Shown here: one piece after another, positions 1-9,687 of the stretch
How the letters are laid out: each line of letters begins with the position of its first letter
Position numbering within the stretch: position 1 is the first letter of the stretch
Origin: Clostridia bacterium
Lineage (GTDB): Bacteria; Bacillota; Clostridia; Christensenellales; Borkfalkiaceae
Length of the DNA stretch: 58,438 nt
NCBI GenBank assembly: GCA_021203865.1
Contig: JAJQAJ010000038.1
Span: 1-58,438 of the forward strand
Direction of reading: 5' to 3'
Program-made: the position numbers and the translations under genes
Notes under the pieces: generated by a model
Seen by the model: only the letters and a program-made list of their open reading frames with translations
What the model was told of the DNA's origin: nothing
Databases searched by the model: none

Positions 1-68
1 GTCCTCCAAATGAGGCTCATAGGCCGTTCATGGTCCAAATTTCTGGAAATTAAGGCAATCATTTGGCT

Positions 69-788
69 TTACACGTGGAGCCTGGAAAAAGTCTCTCCGA
101 TGGGGTCCCTTATGACGAGCTCGGCCATAGAATCTGCCCCCGTCGCGTCCCTATTTATTATGACGAGATGCGCTCCGTGAAAATAGTTTATGAAGCTCGC
201 CGCGGGATACACAGTGAGAGACGTTCCCCCGACTATGAGTGTGTCCGCGCCCGCTATCGCTCGGCAGGCGCCGCTCACCGTCTCGGAGTCAAGACCCTCC
301 TCATAGAGAACGACGTCCGGTTTCACGATGCCGCCGCACGAACATCTGGGAACGCCTTTCGAACCCACGATGTACTCCAAAGGATAGCTCTTTTTGCAGC
401 GCATGCAAAAGTTCCGCAGAATCGAACCATGGAGTTCGTAGACGATTTTTGACCCCGCCGCCTGATGGAGACCGTCAATGTTCTGCGTGACCACGGCGGA
501 AAGTTTTCCCGCCCTTTCAAGCTCGGCGAGAAAAAGATGGGCCTTGCCGGGTTTCGCGTCCGTGTAGATCATCTTGTCCCTATAAAACCTGTAAAACTCC
601 TCGCATTTCGACATGAAAAACGAATGGGAGATGATCTCCTCGGGGGGATAGTCGTACTTTTGGTTGTAGAGGCCGTCTTCCGACCTGAAATCAGGTATGC
701 CGCTCTCGGTCGATACTCCCGCTCCGCCGAAAAAGACTATTTTCGAGCTTTCGTCAATTATTTTCTGGAGCTTTTCAATTTGTTCCAT
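69..788 (-). CDS. cobB: Sir2-family NAD-dependent protein deacylase
   Basis: A 239-residue sirtuin that would remove acyl groups from protein lysines using NAD in the cytoplasm. The N-terminal NAD-binding motif GAGVSTESGIPDFR is near residues 22-35, followed by TQNIDGLH and the catalytic histidine in YELHGS. A structural zinc site is formed by CMRC and CSC. The frame is open 14 codons further upstream, but the ATG at 788 fits the family start and lies inside the end of the DUF1858 gene, which suggests translational coupling. It is the last gene of the long minus-strand operon that begins with dgt. The family is clear; the substrate is unknown. Confidence 0.93.
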   Translation of the reverse strand: MEQIEKLQKIIDESSKIVFFGGAGVSTESGIPDFRSEDGLYNQKYDYPPEEIISHSFFMSKCEEFYRFYRDKMIYTDAKPGKAHLFLAELERAGKLSAVVTQNIDGLHQAAGSKIVYELHGSILRNFCMRCKKSYPLEYIVGSKGVPRCSCGGIVKPDVVLYEEGLDSETVSGACRAIAGADTLIVGGTSLTVYPAASFINYFHGAHLVIINRDATGADSMAELVIRDPIGETFSRLHV

Positions 789-987
789 CGGCTTCAATCC
801 CTTCGTTGAGCTTCGCGAGAAGCCTTTCAAGGTCGTTGCCGTGCACCCACACGGCCTGTTCTATGGTTTCGCCCTGAGCGAGGGCGCAGCCTATGCAGTG
901 CATCCCAACAGCCATGAGTATCTCCGCGCTGTCAGGGTTGAGTTCAAGGCACTCGGATATGAGCGTGTCTTTGGTTATTTTTTTCAT
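775..987 (-). CDS. DUF1858 domain protein
   Basis: A 70-residue protein of the DUF1858 family (hybrid-cluster-protein-associated fold). It shows the typical pattern ITKDTL, then LNPDSAEILMAVGMHCIGCALAQGE, including the conserved CxxC-like pair in MHCIGCA. The chosen ATG at 987 has GGAGG about ten bases upstream; an in-frame ATG further upstream lacks a good site. The family is often found in anaerobes next to redox proteins, but its biochemical role is not settled. The gene overlaps the sirtuin start by 14 bases, so the two are probably co-translated. Confidence 0.85.
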   Translation of the reverse strand: MKKITKDTLISECLELNPDSAEILMAVGMHCIGCALAQGETIEQAVWVHGNDLERLLAKLNEGIEADGTN

Positions 988-1095
988 TTTTCTTTTTCCT
1001 CCGTCGTCACCTCGTCTGACGATTTTTATCATGATGTTTCCCTCTCACACTTATAAGGCGATTTCACCGCGGCGAAATTTTTTGCGGGCGAAAAT

Positions 1096-2802
1096 TCAGG
1101 ACAGTTTCCCATTCAGCCTTTCTTTGACGCCTTCCGTGACGCGCTCGACCGTAGCTGAATCAAACGGGTTGGAAAGGTGCGCGTATTTCAGAAGCTCGAA
1201 ATAGGGCATGCTCCCGCCGGCTTTACAAAGTCTGAGATAGTCATCCCAGGCCGTCTTTCTGCTGTCCGCCGCTCTGTTGAAAAGCTCGAACGCACCCATC
1301 TGCGCGAGTGCGTAATCTATGTAATAGAAAGGATAGAGGAATATGTGCTGTTTCTGCATCCAGAACCCGCCGTCCTCCAGAAATTTCTCGCCGTCATACG
1401 ACCTCCAGGGAAGATACACCTTTTCGAGACCATTCCAAATTTTTGCGAGCTTTTCGCCGGTTAAGTTTTCCTCCTCATACACGGCGTGCTGGAAATGGTC
1501 GACGAGGCAAAGATACGGCACGGTCTCTATCGTCGCCTCAAAATGTCCGCGGCAGTATTTCTCGGCGCTTTCCCCGAAAAATCCGGCCATATGCCTGTAG
1601 GCGAAAAGCTCCATGGTCATGGAGTGTATCTCGCTTATCTCGTTAGTCGACCACACCTGCGTCGACAGCGGATGCGCGCGTGACGCGGTATACGCCTGGA
1701 ACGCGTGGCCCGCCTCATGGGTTAGAACGTCCACGTCGGCGGACGTGCCGTTGAAGTTAGAGAAAATGAACGGCGCGCCGAAGTCGGAAAGAAACGTGCA
1801 GTACCCGCCGAGATGTTTTCCGGGTCTCGTCGTGAGGTCAAAAAGCCCGTGTCCCGTCATGAACGAGAAAAACTCGCCGGTCTCCGGTGACATTTCACCG
1901 TACATCTTCGCGGCCGCGGCTATGAGTTCGTCCTCACCGCCGGAAGGTTTGGCGTTGCCGTCAGAAAATTTGATCTCCTCGTCATAGTAATGTATCCTGT
2001 CGACGCCTATCTTTTTCGCCTGCTCACGGTAGAGTTTGTCGGCGACGGGAACGAGATGCGTCACCACCTCGTCGCGGAAAAGAGCTATCTCCTCCGCACC
2101 GTAGTAATAGTGCTCGTTCATGAGATACGCCATTTCACTGTAGTTTTTGAAACCAAGCTTTTCGGCCATGCCACGGCGAAGCGCCACAAGTTTTATGAAG
2201 ATGTCGTTGAGCTTTCCGGAAATGCCTTCATAAAGACGCGTCCATTCTCTGAAAGCGGCTTTTCTTATGTCTCTGTCGGGGTCCTGCATGAACCTTAAAA
2301 GCCCGTAGAAATTGCATTCCTCACCCATGAAGTTCGTCTTGCAGGACGCGGCGGCCCTGCTGTATTCCTGGCAAAGCTTCATCTCGGCGATTTTGTCATC
2401 CACGACGCTCTCGTCAGAAAGCCGAATTTCGGCCTCCGCCTTCTTTATTATGTCCGCGCCGAACTCCATCTCAAAATCCTTCGCGTACGGACTTTTGACG
2501 AGCACTATCGCGACGCCCTTTTCCAGAATGGAAAGTTTGGCTCTCTGTTCGTCCAGAAAGTCTATCTCCCGGGCATAGAACTCGTCAGTCGTTTCGATGG
2601 TATTCCTTATGTACGCTATCTGGTACGCTGTGTCAAAGGCCGACTCCGCCGCGTCTCTTTCAAGATACAGCGCCCGCGCCTTTTCATAACTTTCGGCTCT
2701 TTGAAATTTGTCTATGAACTCCCTTATGCCGGCCTTGTACGCGTCGACATCGGGTCTTACGTATTTAATGTCGGAAAAACTGGTGAACTGTCTGTCCCGC
2801 AT
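1096..2802 (-). CDS. M3 family oligoendopeptidase
   Basis: A 568-residue cytoplasmic zinc metallopeptidase of the M3 (PepF/thimet) family that cleaves short peptides. The zinc-binding HExxH motif is visible in LTHEAGHAF, and the protein has the usual length of the M3 oligoendopeptidase group (about 560-600). I chose the ATG at 2802 because AAGGTGGGG lies six bases upstream; the frame extends four codons further. It follows the zinc-ribbon gene by 29 bases in the same operon. A gap of about 100 bases separates it from the downstream DUF1858 gene, the loosest junction of the operon. Confidence 0.93.
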   Translation of the reverse strand: MRDRQFTSFSDIKYVRPDVDAYKAGIREFIDKFQRAESYEKARALYLERDAAESAFDTAYQIAYIRNTIETTDEFYAREIDFLDEQRAKLSILEKGVAIVLVKSPYAKDFEMEFGADIIKKAEAEIRLSDESVVDDKIAEMKLCQEYSRAAASCKTNFMGEECNFYGLLRFMQDPDRDIRKAAFREWTRLYEGISGKLNDIFIKLVALRRGMAEKLGFKNYSEMAYLMNEHYYYGAEEIALFRDEVVTHLVPVADKLYREQAKKIGVDRIHYYDEEIKFSDGNAKPSGGEDELIAAAAKMYGEMSPETGEFFSFMTGHGLFDLTTRPGKHLGGYCTFLSDFGAPFIFSNFNGTSADVDVLTHEAGHAFQAYTASRAHPLSTQVWSTNEISEIHSMTMELFAYRHMAGFFGESAEKYCRGHFEATIETVPYLCLVDHFQHAVYEEENLTGEKLAKIWNGLEKVYLPWRSYDGEKFLEDGGFWMQKQHIFLYPFYYIDYALAQMGAFELFNRAADSRKTAWDDYLRLCKAGGSMPYFELLKYAHLSNPFDSATVERVTEGVKERLNGKLS

Positions 2803-2831
2803 GATGTGCCCCACCTTATAATCACCTAATC

Positions 2832-3539
2832 CTATTTAATGAGATAAAGAAGCTTCCCGCAGTTTTCACACTCAACGACCTCACTTTTTTGGATGTTCTC
2901 CTTTTCGATGAGCGTAAGTTCCGTGCCGCAGCCGCTGCACCTGTCGCCCGACACGGGCACCACTATGGGAAACACCTTCTCCTGCCTTTTTACCTCATAT
3001 TTTTTCATGAGCGAGGGGTCTATCTCCTTCGCCATCTCCGTCATTTCGGCCGAAATCCTGTCTCTTTCGGGTTTCCTCGCGGCCATGACTTTTTTGTAGG
3101 CCTCGCCAAGCTCTCCGTTGCAGGCCTTCTGAAGGGGGACATACTGTTTTCTGAGAGTGCCCATATCCTCCAGTGTCTTTTTATATTCGGGGATTATCTT
3201 TGAGGCCCTCGATTTCATCATACGTATTTCAGCGGCGAGTTTTTGCGCGTTTTTCTTGTAAAAACTTAAATCCGCCCCTTCTTCCACGAGCTCTTCAAGG
3301 TTTTCAAAGTCCCTGAGCTGGTCTTCTATCGTCCCCACGGCGGCAATTATACCGGAAAGCTCCGTCTGCATCTGCGAGGCTTTGTCGCTAAACTGTTTGA
3401 GTTCTTCCGACACGTGAATCGCCTGGCTTCTCGCCTGTGCGTAAGCCTTCCTCTCCGGTGTGGAGTTAATCTCCCTCTCTATCTTGCGAAGTTCCTTCTC
3501 TTTTTCCTGATAACGCAAAATCAAATCAATCTGTGGCAT
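2832..3539 (-). CDS. Coiled-coil protein with C-terminal C4 zinc ribbon
   Basis: A 235-residue protein whose first 170 residues are rich in E, K, Q and L with heptad-like spacing, consistent with a long antiparallel coiled coil. The C-terminus carries a four-cysteine zinc ribbon: CSGCG and, about 20 residues later, CENCG. This architecture is the bacterial C4-type zinc-ribbon (zf-RING_7) family, conserved beside nif3-like genes in Bacillota; a nucleic-acid role is suspected but not established. AAGGAG lies seven bases before the ATG. It ends in TAG, which shows that amber is a normal stop in this genome. Confidence 0.88.
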   Translation of the reverse strand: MPQIDLILRYQEKEKELRKIEREINSTPERKAYAQARSQAIHVSEELKQFSDKASQMQTELSGIIAAVGTIEDQLRDFENLEELVEEGADLSFYKKNAQKLAAEIRMMKSRASKIIPEYKKTLEDMGTLRKQYVPLQKACNGELGEAYKKVMAARKPERDRISAEMTEMAKEIDPSLMKKYEVKRQEKVFPIVVPVSGDRCSGCGTELTLIEKENIQKSEVVECENCGKLLYLIK

Positions 3540-3551
3540 TTGATGTCTCCT

Positions 3552-4343
3552 TCACAGCATGGACGCGTCTTCATAGAACCAAAGTTCGCAGTCCGTCAGC
3601 GCGCCGCTGAGTTTTTCATATATCTTCCTGAGCCCGTAGCTCTCAGATGCGTAGTGTGTGAGTTCGAGAACGCACATCCCCCTTTGGACGAGCTCGGCGA
3701 CGACATGGTGTTTCATGTCCGCCGAGACAAACGCGTCGGCTCCAAGCCCTGCCGCGAAAGCCACGGCTTCCTCATCGCCGCCGGCGCCGCAAAACGACGC
3801 CACCCTCTTTATGACTTTATTTTCATCGCCGTACATGAATGCCCTTTTGGTGTTCAGAACGGACATGGCGTCCCGGCAAAATTTCCCGAACGAGACCGGG
3901 CTGACATCATAGACTCTGCCGTATCCGCCGCCGTTCACGGGACTGAGCAGGCTATCTTCTCTGTCGCCACCGAGCGCTTTCATGAGATGATAATCGGTGC
4001 CGCACGGCGCGCAGTCGAAGTTTAAGTGCATTGATATGACGGATATGCCGGCCTTCACGCATCCCGCGAGCGCGCGAGGTCCCGGGTCCGAGGGAAGAAT
4101 TCTTTTGAGTCCCTTAAAAATTGCCGGATGGTGTGTGACGACGCATCCCGCCCCAAGTTTTTCCGCCTCGGCGAGCGTCATCGGGGACATGTCCAGTGAG
4201 AAAAGAATTCCGCTCGCGTCCGTGCCGGAATCATAGATTATCCCGCTGTTGTCGTACGCGCTGTATTTTGAACAGAACTCGTCGCTCATCGAAACGGGCG
4301 CAACTTCCTTTTCCAGAACGCTCAGAACATCTTCCGCGCGCAT
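3552..4343 (-). CDS. Nif3-like dinuclear metal-centre hexameric protein
   Basis: A 263-residue Nif3/YqfO family protein, sometimes annotated GTP cyclohydrolase I type 2-like. Metal-binding signatures are present: VTHHPAIF near residue 70, SMHLNFDCAPCG near residue 104 and ELTHYASE near the C-terminus. GGAGG lies eight bases before the ATG, and the start overlaps the end of trmK by 22 bases. The trmK/nif3/zinc-ribbon order is conserved across many Bacillota. The cellular function of the family is not firmly known, so the biochemical label should be read as a fold assignment. Confidence 0.92.
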   Translation of the reverse strand: MRAEDVLSVLEKEVAPVSMSDEFCSKYSAYDNSGIIYDSGTDASGILFSLDMSPMTLAEAEKLGAGCVVTHHPAIFKGLKRILPSDPGPRALAGCVKAGISVISMHLNFDCAPCGTDYHLMKALGGDREDSLLSPVNGGGYGRVYDVSPVSFGKFCRDAMSVLNTKRAFMYGDENKVIKRVASFCGAGGDEEAVAFAAGLGADAFVSADMKHHVVAELVQRGMCVLELTHYASESYGLRKIYEKLSGALTDCELWFYEDASML

Positions 4344-4981
4344 TTTTGCACCTCCTCCAAAAAGGATATCTTTCTCATGATTTCCTCTCTGCCCGCGCCT
4401 GTCGCGGCGGCCGCGAGCCTTTCCCGGTACCTTTCGAGCCGTTCACCGATATATCCGGCGAAGACGGGATTTTTAAGTGAATCCCTTCCGAACTCCAGCT
4501 CAATTTGGGTGTAATTTTCTTTTTCTCCGCGGCCTCTTTCCCCGGATATTATGAAATAGTATTTTTTGTCGTAAAAGACGTTGTCCTCCGTCATGCGGCA
4601 TCCTTTTGACAAAAGATATTCACGCACCGTTTTGGTGTTTTTCATGGGCTGCAGGACGAATTTTTCGGGAACTCCGCTTCTTTCAAGAACGTTCGTAATC
4701 GTATCCCCGCCCATTCCGGCCATGAGAACGCACTCCGGGAGAGGTTCCACGCCGTCCAGACCGTCCGTGCAGACGGACACGCACACGCCCTCTTCAATAT
4801 ACGAAGACAAAAGTTTTTCAGCTTTTTTGAGGCATTTTTCGCTGATGTCGGTTATGATGACCTTCCCGGCGAGGCCTCTTTCCAGCGCGAGATAAGCACA
4901 AAATCCGTGGTCACACCCAACATCCGCGAGCGAGGAGCATCTCGGAATCCTTTTTACTATCTCCTCTATCCTTTTTTTCAA
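4322..4981 (-). CDS. trmK: tRNA (adenine(22)-N1)-methyltransferase
   Basis: A 219-residue SAM-dependent class I methyltransferase that forms m1A at position 22 of tRNAs. The SAM motif is DVGCDHG near residue 20, followed by the TrmK-typical MAGMGGD and QPMKN motifs. The C-terminal third is charged and probably helical, as in known TrmK. The start overlaps the rpoD stop by four bases (ATGA type), which implies translational coupling. Family recognition is strong because the MAGMGG and QPMKN pair is diagnostic. Confidence 0.94.
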   Translation of the reverse strand: MKKRIEEIVKRIPRCSSLADVGCDHGFCAYLALERGLAGKVIITDISEKCLKKAEKLLSSYIEEGVCVSVCTDGLDGVEPLPECVLMAGMGGDTITNVLERSGVPEKFVLQPMKNTKTVREYLLSKGCRMTEDNVFYDKKYYFIISGERGRGEKENYTQIELEFGRDSLKNPVFAGYIGERLERYRERLAAAATGAGREEIMRKISFLEEVQKCARKMF

Positions 4982-6033
4982 TTTAGAAATTCCTTGAGGT
5001 TCTTTGAGCGTGACGGATGGCGGAGCTTTCTTAGCGCCTTAGCTTCAATCTGCCTTATCCGCTCCCTTGTGACGTTGAAGACCTTTCCCACTTCCTCGAG
5101 CGTCCTGGGCCTTCCGTCCTCAATGCCGTACCTTAGTCTCAAAACTTTCTCCTCCCTAGGCGTGAGCGTCACCAGCGCGTCCAAAAGGGCGTCCCTTAGC
5201 ATGGAAGCGGAGACGACGTCCGACGGGGTTTCGGTCTGTTCGTCTTCGAGAAAATCGCCAAGGTGGCTGTCGTCCTCCTCGCCTATGGGAGTTTCGAGAG
5301 ATACGGGGTCTTGGGCTATCTTTTGAATCTCGCGAACCCGCTCCTCGCTTATCTTCATCTCGTCGGCGATTTCCTTAGGTGTCGGCTCTCTGCCGTACTT
5401 TTGGGTGAGATATCTCGAAACCCTAGTGAGTTTGTTTATCGTCTCAACCATGTGCACGGGGATTCTTATCGTCCTCGCCTGGTCGGCTATGGCGCGCGTT
5501 ATCGCCTGGCGGATCCACCACGTGGCGTAAGTCGAGAATTTGAATCCTTTCTGGTAGTCGAACTTCTCCACCGCCTTCATGAGCCCCAGATTTCCCTCCT
5601 GAATGAGGTCCAGAAAGAGCATGCCTCTTCCCACGTATCTTTTGGCGATGGATACGACCAGACGGAGGTTCGCCTCGGAAAGTTTCTTCCTCGCCTCATC
5701 ATCGCCTTCGGCCATGCGGCGGGCGAGCTCCACTTCCTCCTCCGCAGTGAGAAGGGGGACCCTTCCTATGTCTTTGAGGTACATTTTGACGGGGTCGTCA
5801 AGGCCTATGTCCTGCAGAGCCTGTTCATAGAGTTCCTTGTCCCTTTCGGCCTCGTCTATTATCTGTATGCCTGCGTCGGAAATGCTCCTGTACACGCTGT
5901 CCATCTGCTGGGGAGTTGTTTCATACTTCTCCATTATGTCGCAGAGGGCGTTGGTCGTGATGGAACCCTTTGACTGGTATTCCTCAATTATCTGCGTGAT
6001 TATCTCTCCGAGTTTGACATCCGTTAAAATCAT
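4978..6033 (-). CDS. rpoD: RNA polymerase primary sigma factor
   Basis: A 351-residue sigma-70 (SigA) housekeeping factor. A short region 1.1-like N-terminus is followed by region 1.2 ([11 protein letters not shown]), region 2 with [18 protein letters not shown] and the -10 recognition helix around [13 protein letters not shown], region 3, and the region 4.2 helix-turn-helix ending in [18 protein letters not shown]. The compact length is typical of Clostridia. An AAAGGAGG site precedes the ATG. It sits directly after dnaG, the classic macromolecular-synthesis arrangement. Several promoters in this window match its expected TTGACA/TATAAT target. Confidence 0.97.
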   Translation of the reverse strand: MILTDVKLGEIITQIIEEYQSKGSITTNALCDIMEKYETTPQQMDSVYRSISDAGIQIIDEAERDKELYEQALQDIGLDDPVKMYLKDIGRVPLLTAEEEVELARRMAEGDDEARKKLSEANLRLVVSIAKRYVGRGMLFLDLIQEGNLGLMKAVEKFDYQKGFKFSTYATWWIRQAITRAIADQARTIRIPVHMVETINKLTRVSRYLTQKYGREPTPKEIADEMKISEERVREIQKIAQDPVSLETPIGEEDDSHLGDFLEDEQTETPSDVVSASMLRDALLDALVTLTPREEKVLRLRYGIEDGRPRTLEEVGKVFNVTRERIRQIEAKALRKLRHPSRSKNLKEFLN

Positions 6034-6058
6034 TGTCTTTCCTCCTTATTTTGTCACA

Positions 6059-7846
6059 TCATAATTTTTTGAGCTTGCGCGTCACTTCGTTAAGCTCGAC
6101 GGCTATCCTGTCTTTTTCCTCTTTGAGGGTAGCGGCGTTGTATTTTATGTTGAGCATATATATTCGCTCTTGGAGCTGACGCTTCTCCAGCTGCCGCATG
6201 CAGTCCGAAAAACTTCTCCCCGCGCATTCTTCCGTCAGCCGTCCGCCGAAGCTGTACTCTAAAACCTTGTTCATTTCCTCGTATTCGGGAGTGTTCTCCT
6301 CCACGAGGTCGAGTATCTCCGTTATGTCCGCGGCGCGTCCGTACATCTCCTTGGACGCCTTGACGAGCGTGGCTATCATTGAATGAACGTCATGTACATA
6401 CGGCACCCCCGTGGGATCGCCCTCCGCGTACTTCGCCTCGAAAAGATACGCCGCACAGACGAATCTCGACGCCTCCGTCACGGCGTCAGCCTTTTTGTCC
6501 TTCCCCGGCACTACGCGGACCCTCATCGGCGGCGTGGCCGAGGCTCTCTTTCCGAGATCCCTATTAAGGGATTCGTAGGTTATACCGGTAGCCTTGCTGA
6601 GGTTTCTTAAAAGCTCCTCCTGCTCGGCCGCGCTGTCCGCCGTGCGTATGACCTTGAGCGCGCTCGCGACGTATTCACGCCTTCCCTCAGCCTTCGTGAG
6701 ATCCTTGCCCTTTCCCGCGACTTCGAGTTTGTAGTCTATGAGCGGCACCGCGTCTTCGAGACATTTGAGGTAGACGTCCCTGCCGAGTTTCTTTATGACC
6801 TCGTCGGGGTCATAGCCCTCCGGGAGTTTTACAACTTTTACGTCTATTCCCTCTTCCCTGAATATGTCGAGTCCTCTTATCGTCGCATCCTCACCGGCGG
6901 AGTCGGCGTCGTACGATATGAGAACACTTCCCGTGTACCTTTTGACAAGGCTCGCCTGCTCCCTTGTGAGCGACGTCCCCATGCTGGCGACGACATTTTT
7001 TATTCCCGCCGAATAAAGTGAGAGGACGTCCATGTACCCTTCGACTATGATGACCGACGGAATGGATTTTTCCTTTTTGAGGGATTTAAGCTTATTGATG
7101 TTGTAAAGCGACCGGCGTTTGGTGAAAACCACCGTTTCCTTGGTGTTTTTGTACTTCGCGTACGGCGCCCCGGGCTGCGGCTTCGCGAGCGTCCTTCCGC
7201 CGAAGGCCACGACGTCGCCGTAAGCGCTTATGATGGGAAATATAAGCCTTCCCGCCTGACTGTCAGTGTACTTTCCGCCGGACTCGTACACGACTCCGGA
7301 GTCAAGGACGTCCTCCATCGAATATCCTTTGTCGCGAAGATATTTCGGAAGCGAATCATAATCTAAGCTCGCGCCGAGGCCGAACGACCTCACGATGTTC
7401 GACGGTATCTTTCTTTCGAGTATGTAAGCTATGTGCTCTTCCGCTTTCCCGGAATTGAGGTTGTCGAGGTAAAAATGCGCGGTGTCGTTCAGAATCCTCA
7501 AAATTTCCGTTCTCTTGCGCTTTTTTTCGGCGTTTTTCTCGGGATCAAAATTCTCATCCGGCACGGGAAGCTTGGCTTTATCGGCGAGAATTCTCACCGA
7601 CTCCATGAAATCGACGCTCTCCATGTCGCTCACAAACCTTATGACGTCACCCGACACGCCGCAGCCGAAGCAGTGGTAGAATTGTTTGTTCGCGCTGACG
7701 GAAAACGACGGTGTCTTTTCATGGTGAAACGGACAGCAACCCCACCAGTTGTCACCGAGTCTTTCGAGGTGCACGTAGCCCTGGATGACGTCGACGATGT
7801 TGAGCTTGTCTTTGAGTGTCTGGATGAAATCGCTTCCTACCGCCAT
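6059..7846 (-). CDS. dnaG: DNA primase
   Basis: A 595-residue DnaG that makes RNA primers at the replication fork. The N-terminal CHC2 zinc finger is seen as CPFHHEKTPSF with YHCFGCG about 20 residues later. The TOPRIM catalytic core shows VIIVEGYMDVLSLY (acidic EGxxD) and SYDADSAGEDA (DxD). The C-terminal segment, helical and divergent, is expected to bind the replicative helicase. It overlaps dgt by ten bases and lies 25 bases before rpoD. Length and domain order are standard. Confidence 0.97.
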   Translation of the reverse strand: MAVGSDFIQTLKDKLNIVDVIQGYVHLERLGDNWWGCCPFHHEKTPSFSVSANKQFYHCFGCGVSGDVIRFVSDMESVDFMESVRILADKAKLPVPDENFDPEKNAEKKRKRTEILRILNDTAHFYLDNLNSGKAEEHIAYILERKIPSNIVRSFGLGASLDYDSLPKYLRDKGYSMEDVLDSGVVYESGGKYTDSQAGRLIFPIISAYGDVVAFGGRTLAKPQPGAPYAKYKNTKETVVFTKRRSLYNINKLKSLKKEKSIPSVIIVEGYMDVLSLYSAGIKNVVASMGTSLTREQASLVKRYTGSVLISYDADSAGEDATIRGLDIFREEGIDVKVVKLPEGYDPDEVIKKLGRDVYLKCLEDAVPLIDYKLEVAGKGKDLTKAEGRREYVASALKVIRTADSAAEQEELLRNLSKATGITYESLNRDLGKRASATPPMRVRVVPGKDKKADAVTEASRFVCAAYLFEAKYAEGDPTGVPYVHDVHSMIATLVKASKEMYGRAADITEILDLVEENTPEYEEMNKVLEYSFGGRLTEECAGRSFSDCMRQLEKRQLQERIYMLNIKYNAATLKEEKDRIAVELNEVTRKLKKL

Positions 7847-8883
7847 GAGTTCCCCTCATCGCTGAGCGTCCACCCGCGCGGCACGAATATCGAATTGAAC
7901 ACATACACCGCGTAGTTGTCCGTCATGGAAGATATGTAGTCGGACACGACATCGTCCAAAGTGCATGTTTTAAGAAGCTCTTTGTACGTGTCCGGGAGGT
8001 CCCCCTCGTTATTTTTGAAATAATTGTAAAGCTCGGACAGCATCTTGTCGGCCTTCGTCTCCTCTCCCTGGGCCTGTTTCGTGTTGTACACGCTGTCAAA
8101 CATGAACGTGCGAAGCGACGTCAGCGCGGCGTCCACCTCGGGCGGCATGGCGACAAAGTCCTTTCCCTCGGAGTATTCATATATGGAATACACGCAGGTG
8201 TTTATCCTCTCCCTCGACGAGCCGCCGAGAATATATGTCAAATCTTTGGGGATGTCTCCGGCGTGCAGAATACCCGCCCTCACGGCGTCCTCAATGTCGT
8301 GGTTGATATACGCTATTCTGTCGGCGAAGCCCACGCACTTCCCCTCGAGCGTCGACGGAATCCCCCTGTCCGTGTGGTTGTTGTGGTTAAGTATGCCGTC
8401 TCTCACCTCATACGTGAGGTTGAGGCCCTGCCCCCTCTTTTCAAGCACTTCGACGACGCGAAGTGACTGCACGTTGTGTTTGAAACCATTCGGGTTGAGG
8501 CGGTTAAGAATCCTCTCGCCGCTGTGTCCGAACGGAGTGTGGCCGAGATCGTGTCCCAGAGCTATCGCCTCTGTCAAATCCTCATTGAGGGAGAGCGCCC
8601 TCGCTATCGACCTCGCTATCTGCGCGACATCCAGCGTGTGGGTAAGTCTCGTTATGTAGTGGTCGCCCTGGGGCTGGAAAAACACCTGCGTCTTGTTTCT
8701 AAGCCTTCTGAACGCCTTGGAGTATATTATCCTGTCCCTGTCCCTCTGGTAGTCCGTGCGCATGGGACAGGGCTCCTCTTCGCGAACCCTTCCCTTCGTG
8801 TTTTCGGAAAAGGCGGCGTAAGGCGAGAAAAACTCACGCTCCCTCTCGTATGTCTTCTGTTTTAAGCGGCTGCATTCTTCCAT
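7837..8883 (-). CDS. dgt: Deoxyguanosinetriphosphate triphosphohydrolase-like protein
   Basis: A 348-residue HD-domain dNTP triphosphohydrolase, which splits dGTP or other dNTPs into nucleoside and triphosphate. Key motifs are RLTHTLDVAQIARS (first metal His), GHDLGHTPFGHSGE (HD pair) and NHNNHTDRG. The frame is open 65 codons upstream but that part is arginine-rich, lacks family similarity and has no good start; the ATG at 8883 leads straight into the family N-terminus with SPYAAFSENTKGR. No strong ribosome binding site precedes this ATG, so the exact start is less certain. First gene of the dnaG-rpoD operon. Confidence 0.92.
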   Translation of the reverse strand: MEECSRLKQKTYEREREFFSPYAAFSENTKGRVREEEPCPMRTDYQRDRDRIIYSKAFRRLRNKTQVFFQPQGDHYITRLTHTLDVAQIARSIARALSLNEDLTEAIALGHDLGHTPFGHSGERILNRLNPNGFKHNVQSLRVVEVLEKRGQGLNLTYEVRDGILNHNNHTDRGIPSTLEGKCVGFADRIAYINHDIEDAVRAGILHAGDIPKDLTYILGGSSRERINTCVYSIYEYSEGKDFVAMPPEVDAALTSLRTFMFDSVYNTKQAQGEETKADKMLSELYNYFKNNEGDLPDTYKELLKTCTLDDVVSDYISSMTDNYAVYVFNSIFVPRGWTLSDEGNSWR

Positions 8884-8953
8884 GTCATTATAAGAATACG
8901 TCGTTAAGACGTCCAATTCCTCTTTTTTGCAAGCTTTCCCTGAAAAAAATTTC

Positions 8954-9679
8954 TCACTTTGAAAACCCGCCGCCCACGGACAGGACCTCGCCCGTGACAT
9001 AGGTGTCTTCGCACAGGTACAGGCACGCTTTCGCGACGTCCTCACCGCTTCCGAGGCGCCCCAGAGGAATCCTTTCAAGAAGGTCTTTTATCTCCTCATC
9101 GGTGAACCCGGCCATCATGCGGGTGTCAATGGCACCCGGGGACACGCAGTTGACCCGGACGTTTGACGGCGCGAGTTCCTTCGCGACGGCCTTCGTGTAC
9201 GCTATCACCGCGCCTTTCGTGGCTGAATACGCCGTTTCGTTCGCGGCGCCGACCTCGCCCCAAATAGAGGCGATGTTTATAATGGAGCCTTCCCCCTCTC
9301 TCACCATTCGCTTCACCACCGCCCTCGTGCATAGAAACACCGAACGCACGTTGACGGCGAAGATTCTGTCCCAGTCGGCGGCCGTCATGTCCTGAATGAG
9401 AGTTTCCATCGCCATGCCGGCGTTGTTGACAAGTACGTCCAGCTTGCCGTACAGGCCGAAAAACTCGTCGAACACTCTCCCCGCCTGCACCTCGCTGGAA
9501 AGATCCGCCTTCATCAGCACGGGATGATATCCCAGCATGTCGAACTCGTTTTGTGTCTCCATGGCGGCATCGTCGTCCTCATGGTATATGATGGCGACTT
9601 CGTAGCCTTTTTCCAAAAAAGCCTCGGCTATCGCCTTTCCAATCCCGCGGGTACCTCCCGTGACGAGCGCAGTCTTCAT
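8954..9679 (-). CDS. SDR family oxidoreductase, FabG-like
   Basis: A 241-residue short-chain dehydrogenase/reductase. It has the cofactor motif TGGTRGIGKA at the N-terminus, NNAG near residue 85, the active-site serine in NIASIWGEVG and YSATKGA (YxxxK). The overall match is closest to the 3-oxoacyl-ACP reductase group, but as the last gene of the aro operon it may act on another substrate. GAGG lies six bases before the ATG chosen at 9679; a start four codons upstream is possible and would overlap aroK. Substrate unknown. Confidence 0.88.
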   Translation of the reverse strand: MKTALVTGGTRGIGKAIAEAFLEKGYEVAIIYHEDDDAAMETQNEFDMLGYHPVLMKADLSSEVQAGRVFDEFFGLYGKLDVLVNNAGMAMETLIQDMTAADWDRIFAVNVRSVFLCTRAVVKRMVREGEGSIINIASIWGEVGAANETAYSATKGAVIAYTKAVAKELAPSNVRVNCVSPGAIDTRMMAGFTDEEIKDLLERIPLGRLGSGEDVAKACLYLCEDTYVTGEVLSVGGGFSK

Positions 9680-9687
9680 GAATTGCC

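Noticed and set aside
1..68. Sequence downstream of the sirtuin gene
   Set aside because: Only loose inverted matches (CCAAAT/ATTTGG) and no T-run; nothing can be supported.
1058..1080. ATTTC-CCGCGG-GAAAT palindrome before the DUF1858 gene as a terminator
   Set aside because: It leaves no loop, its T-run points away from the operon, and the flanking genes are probably co-transcribed.
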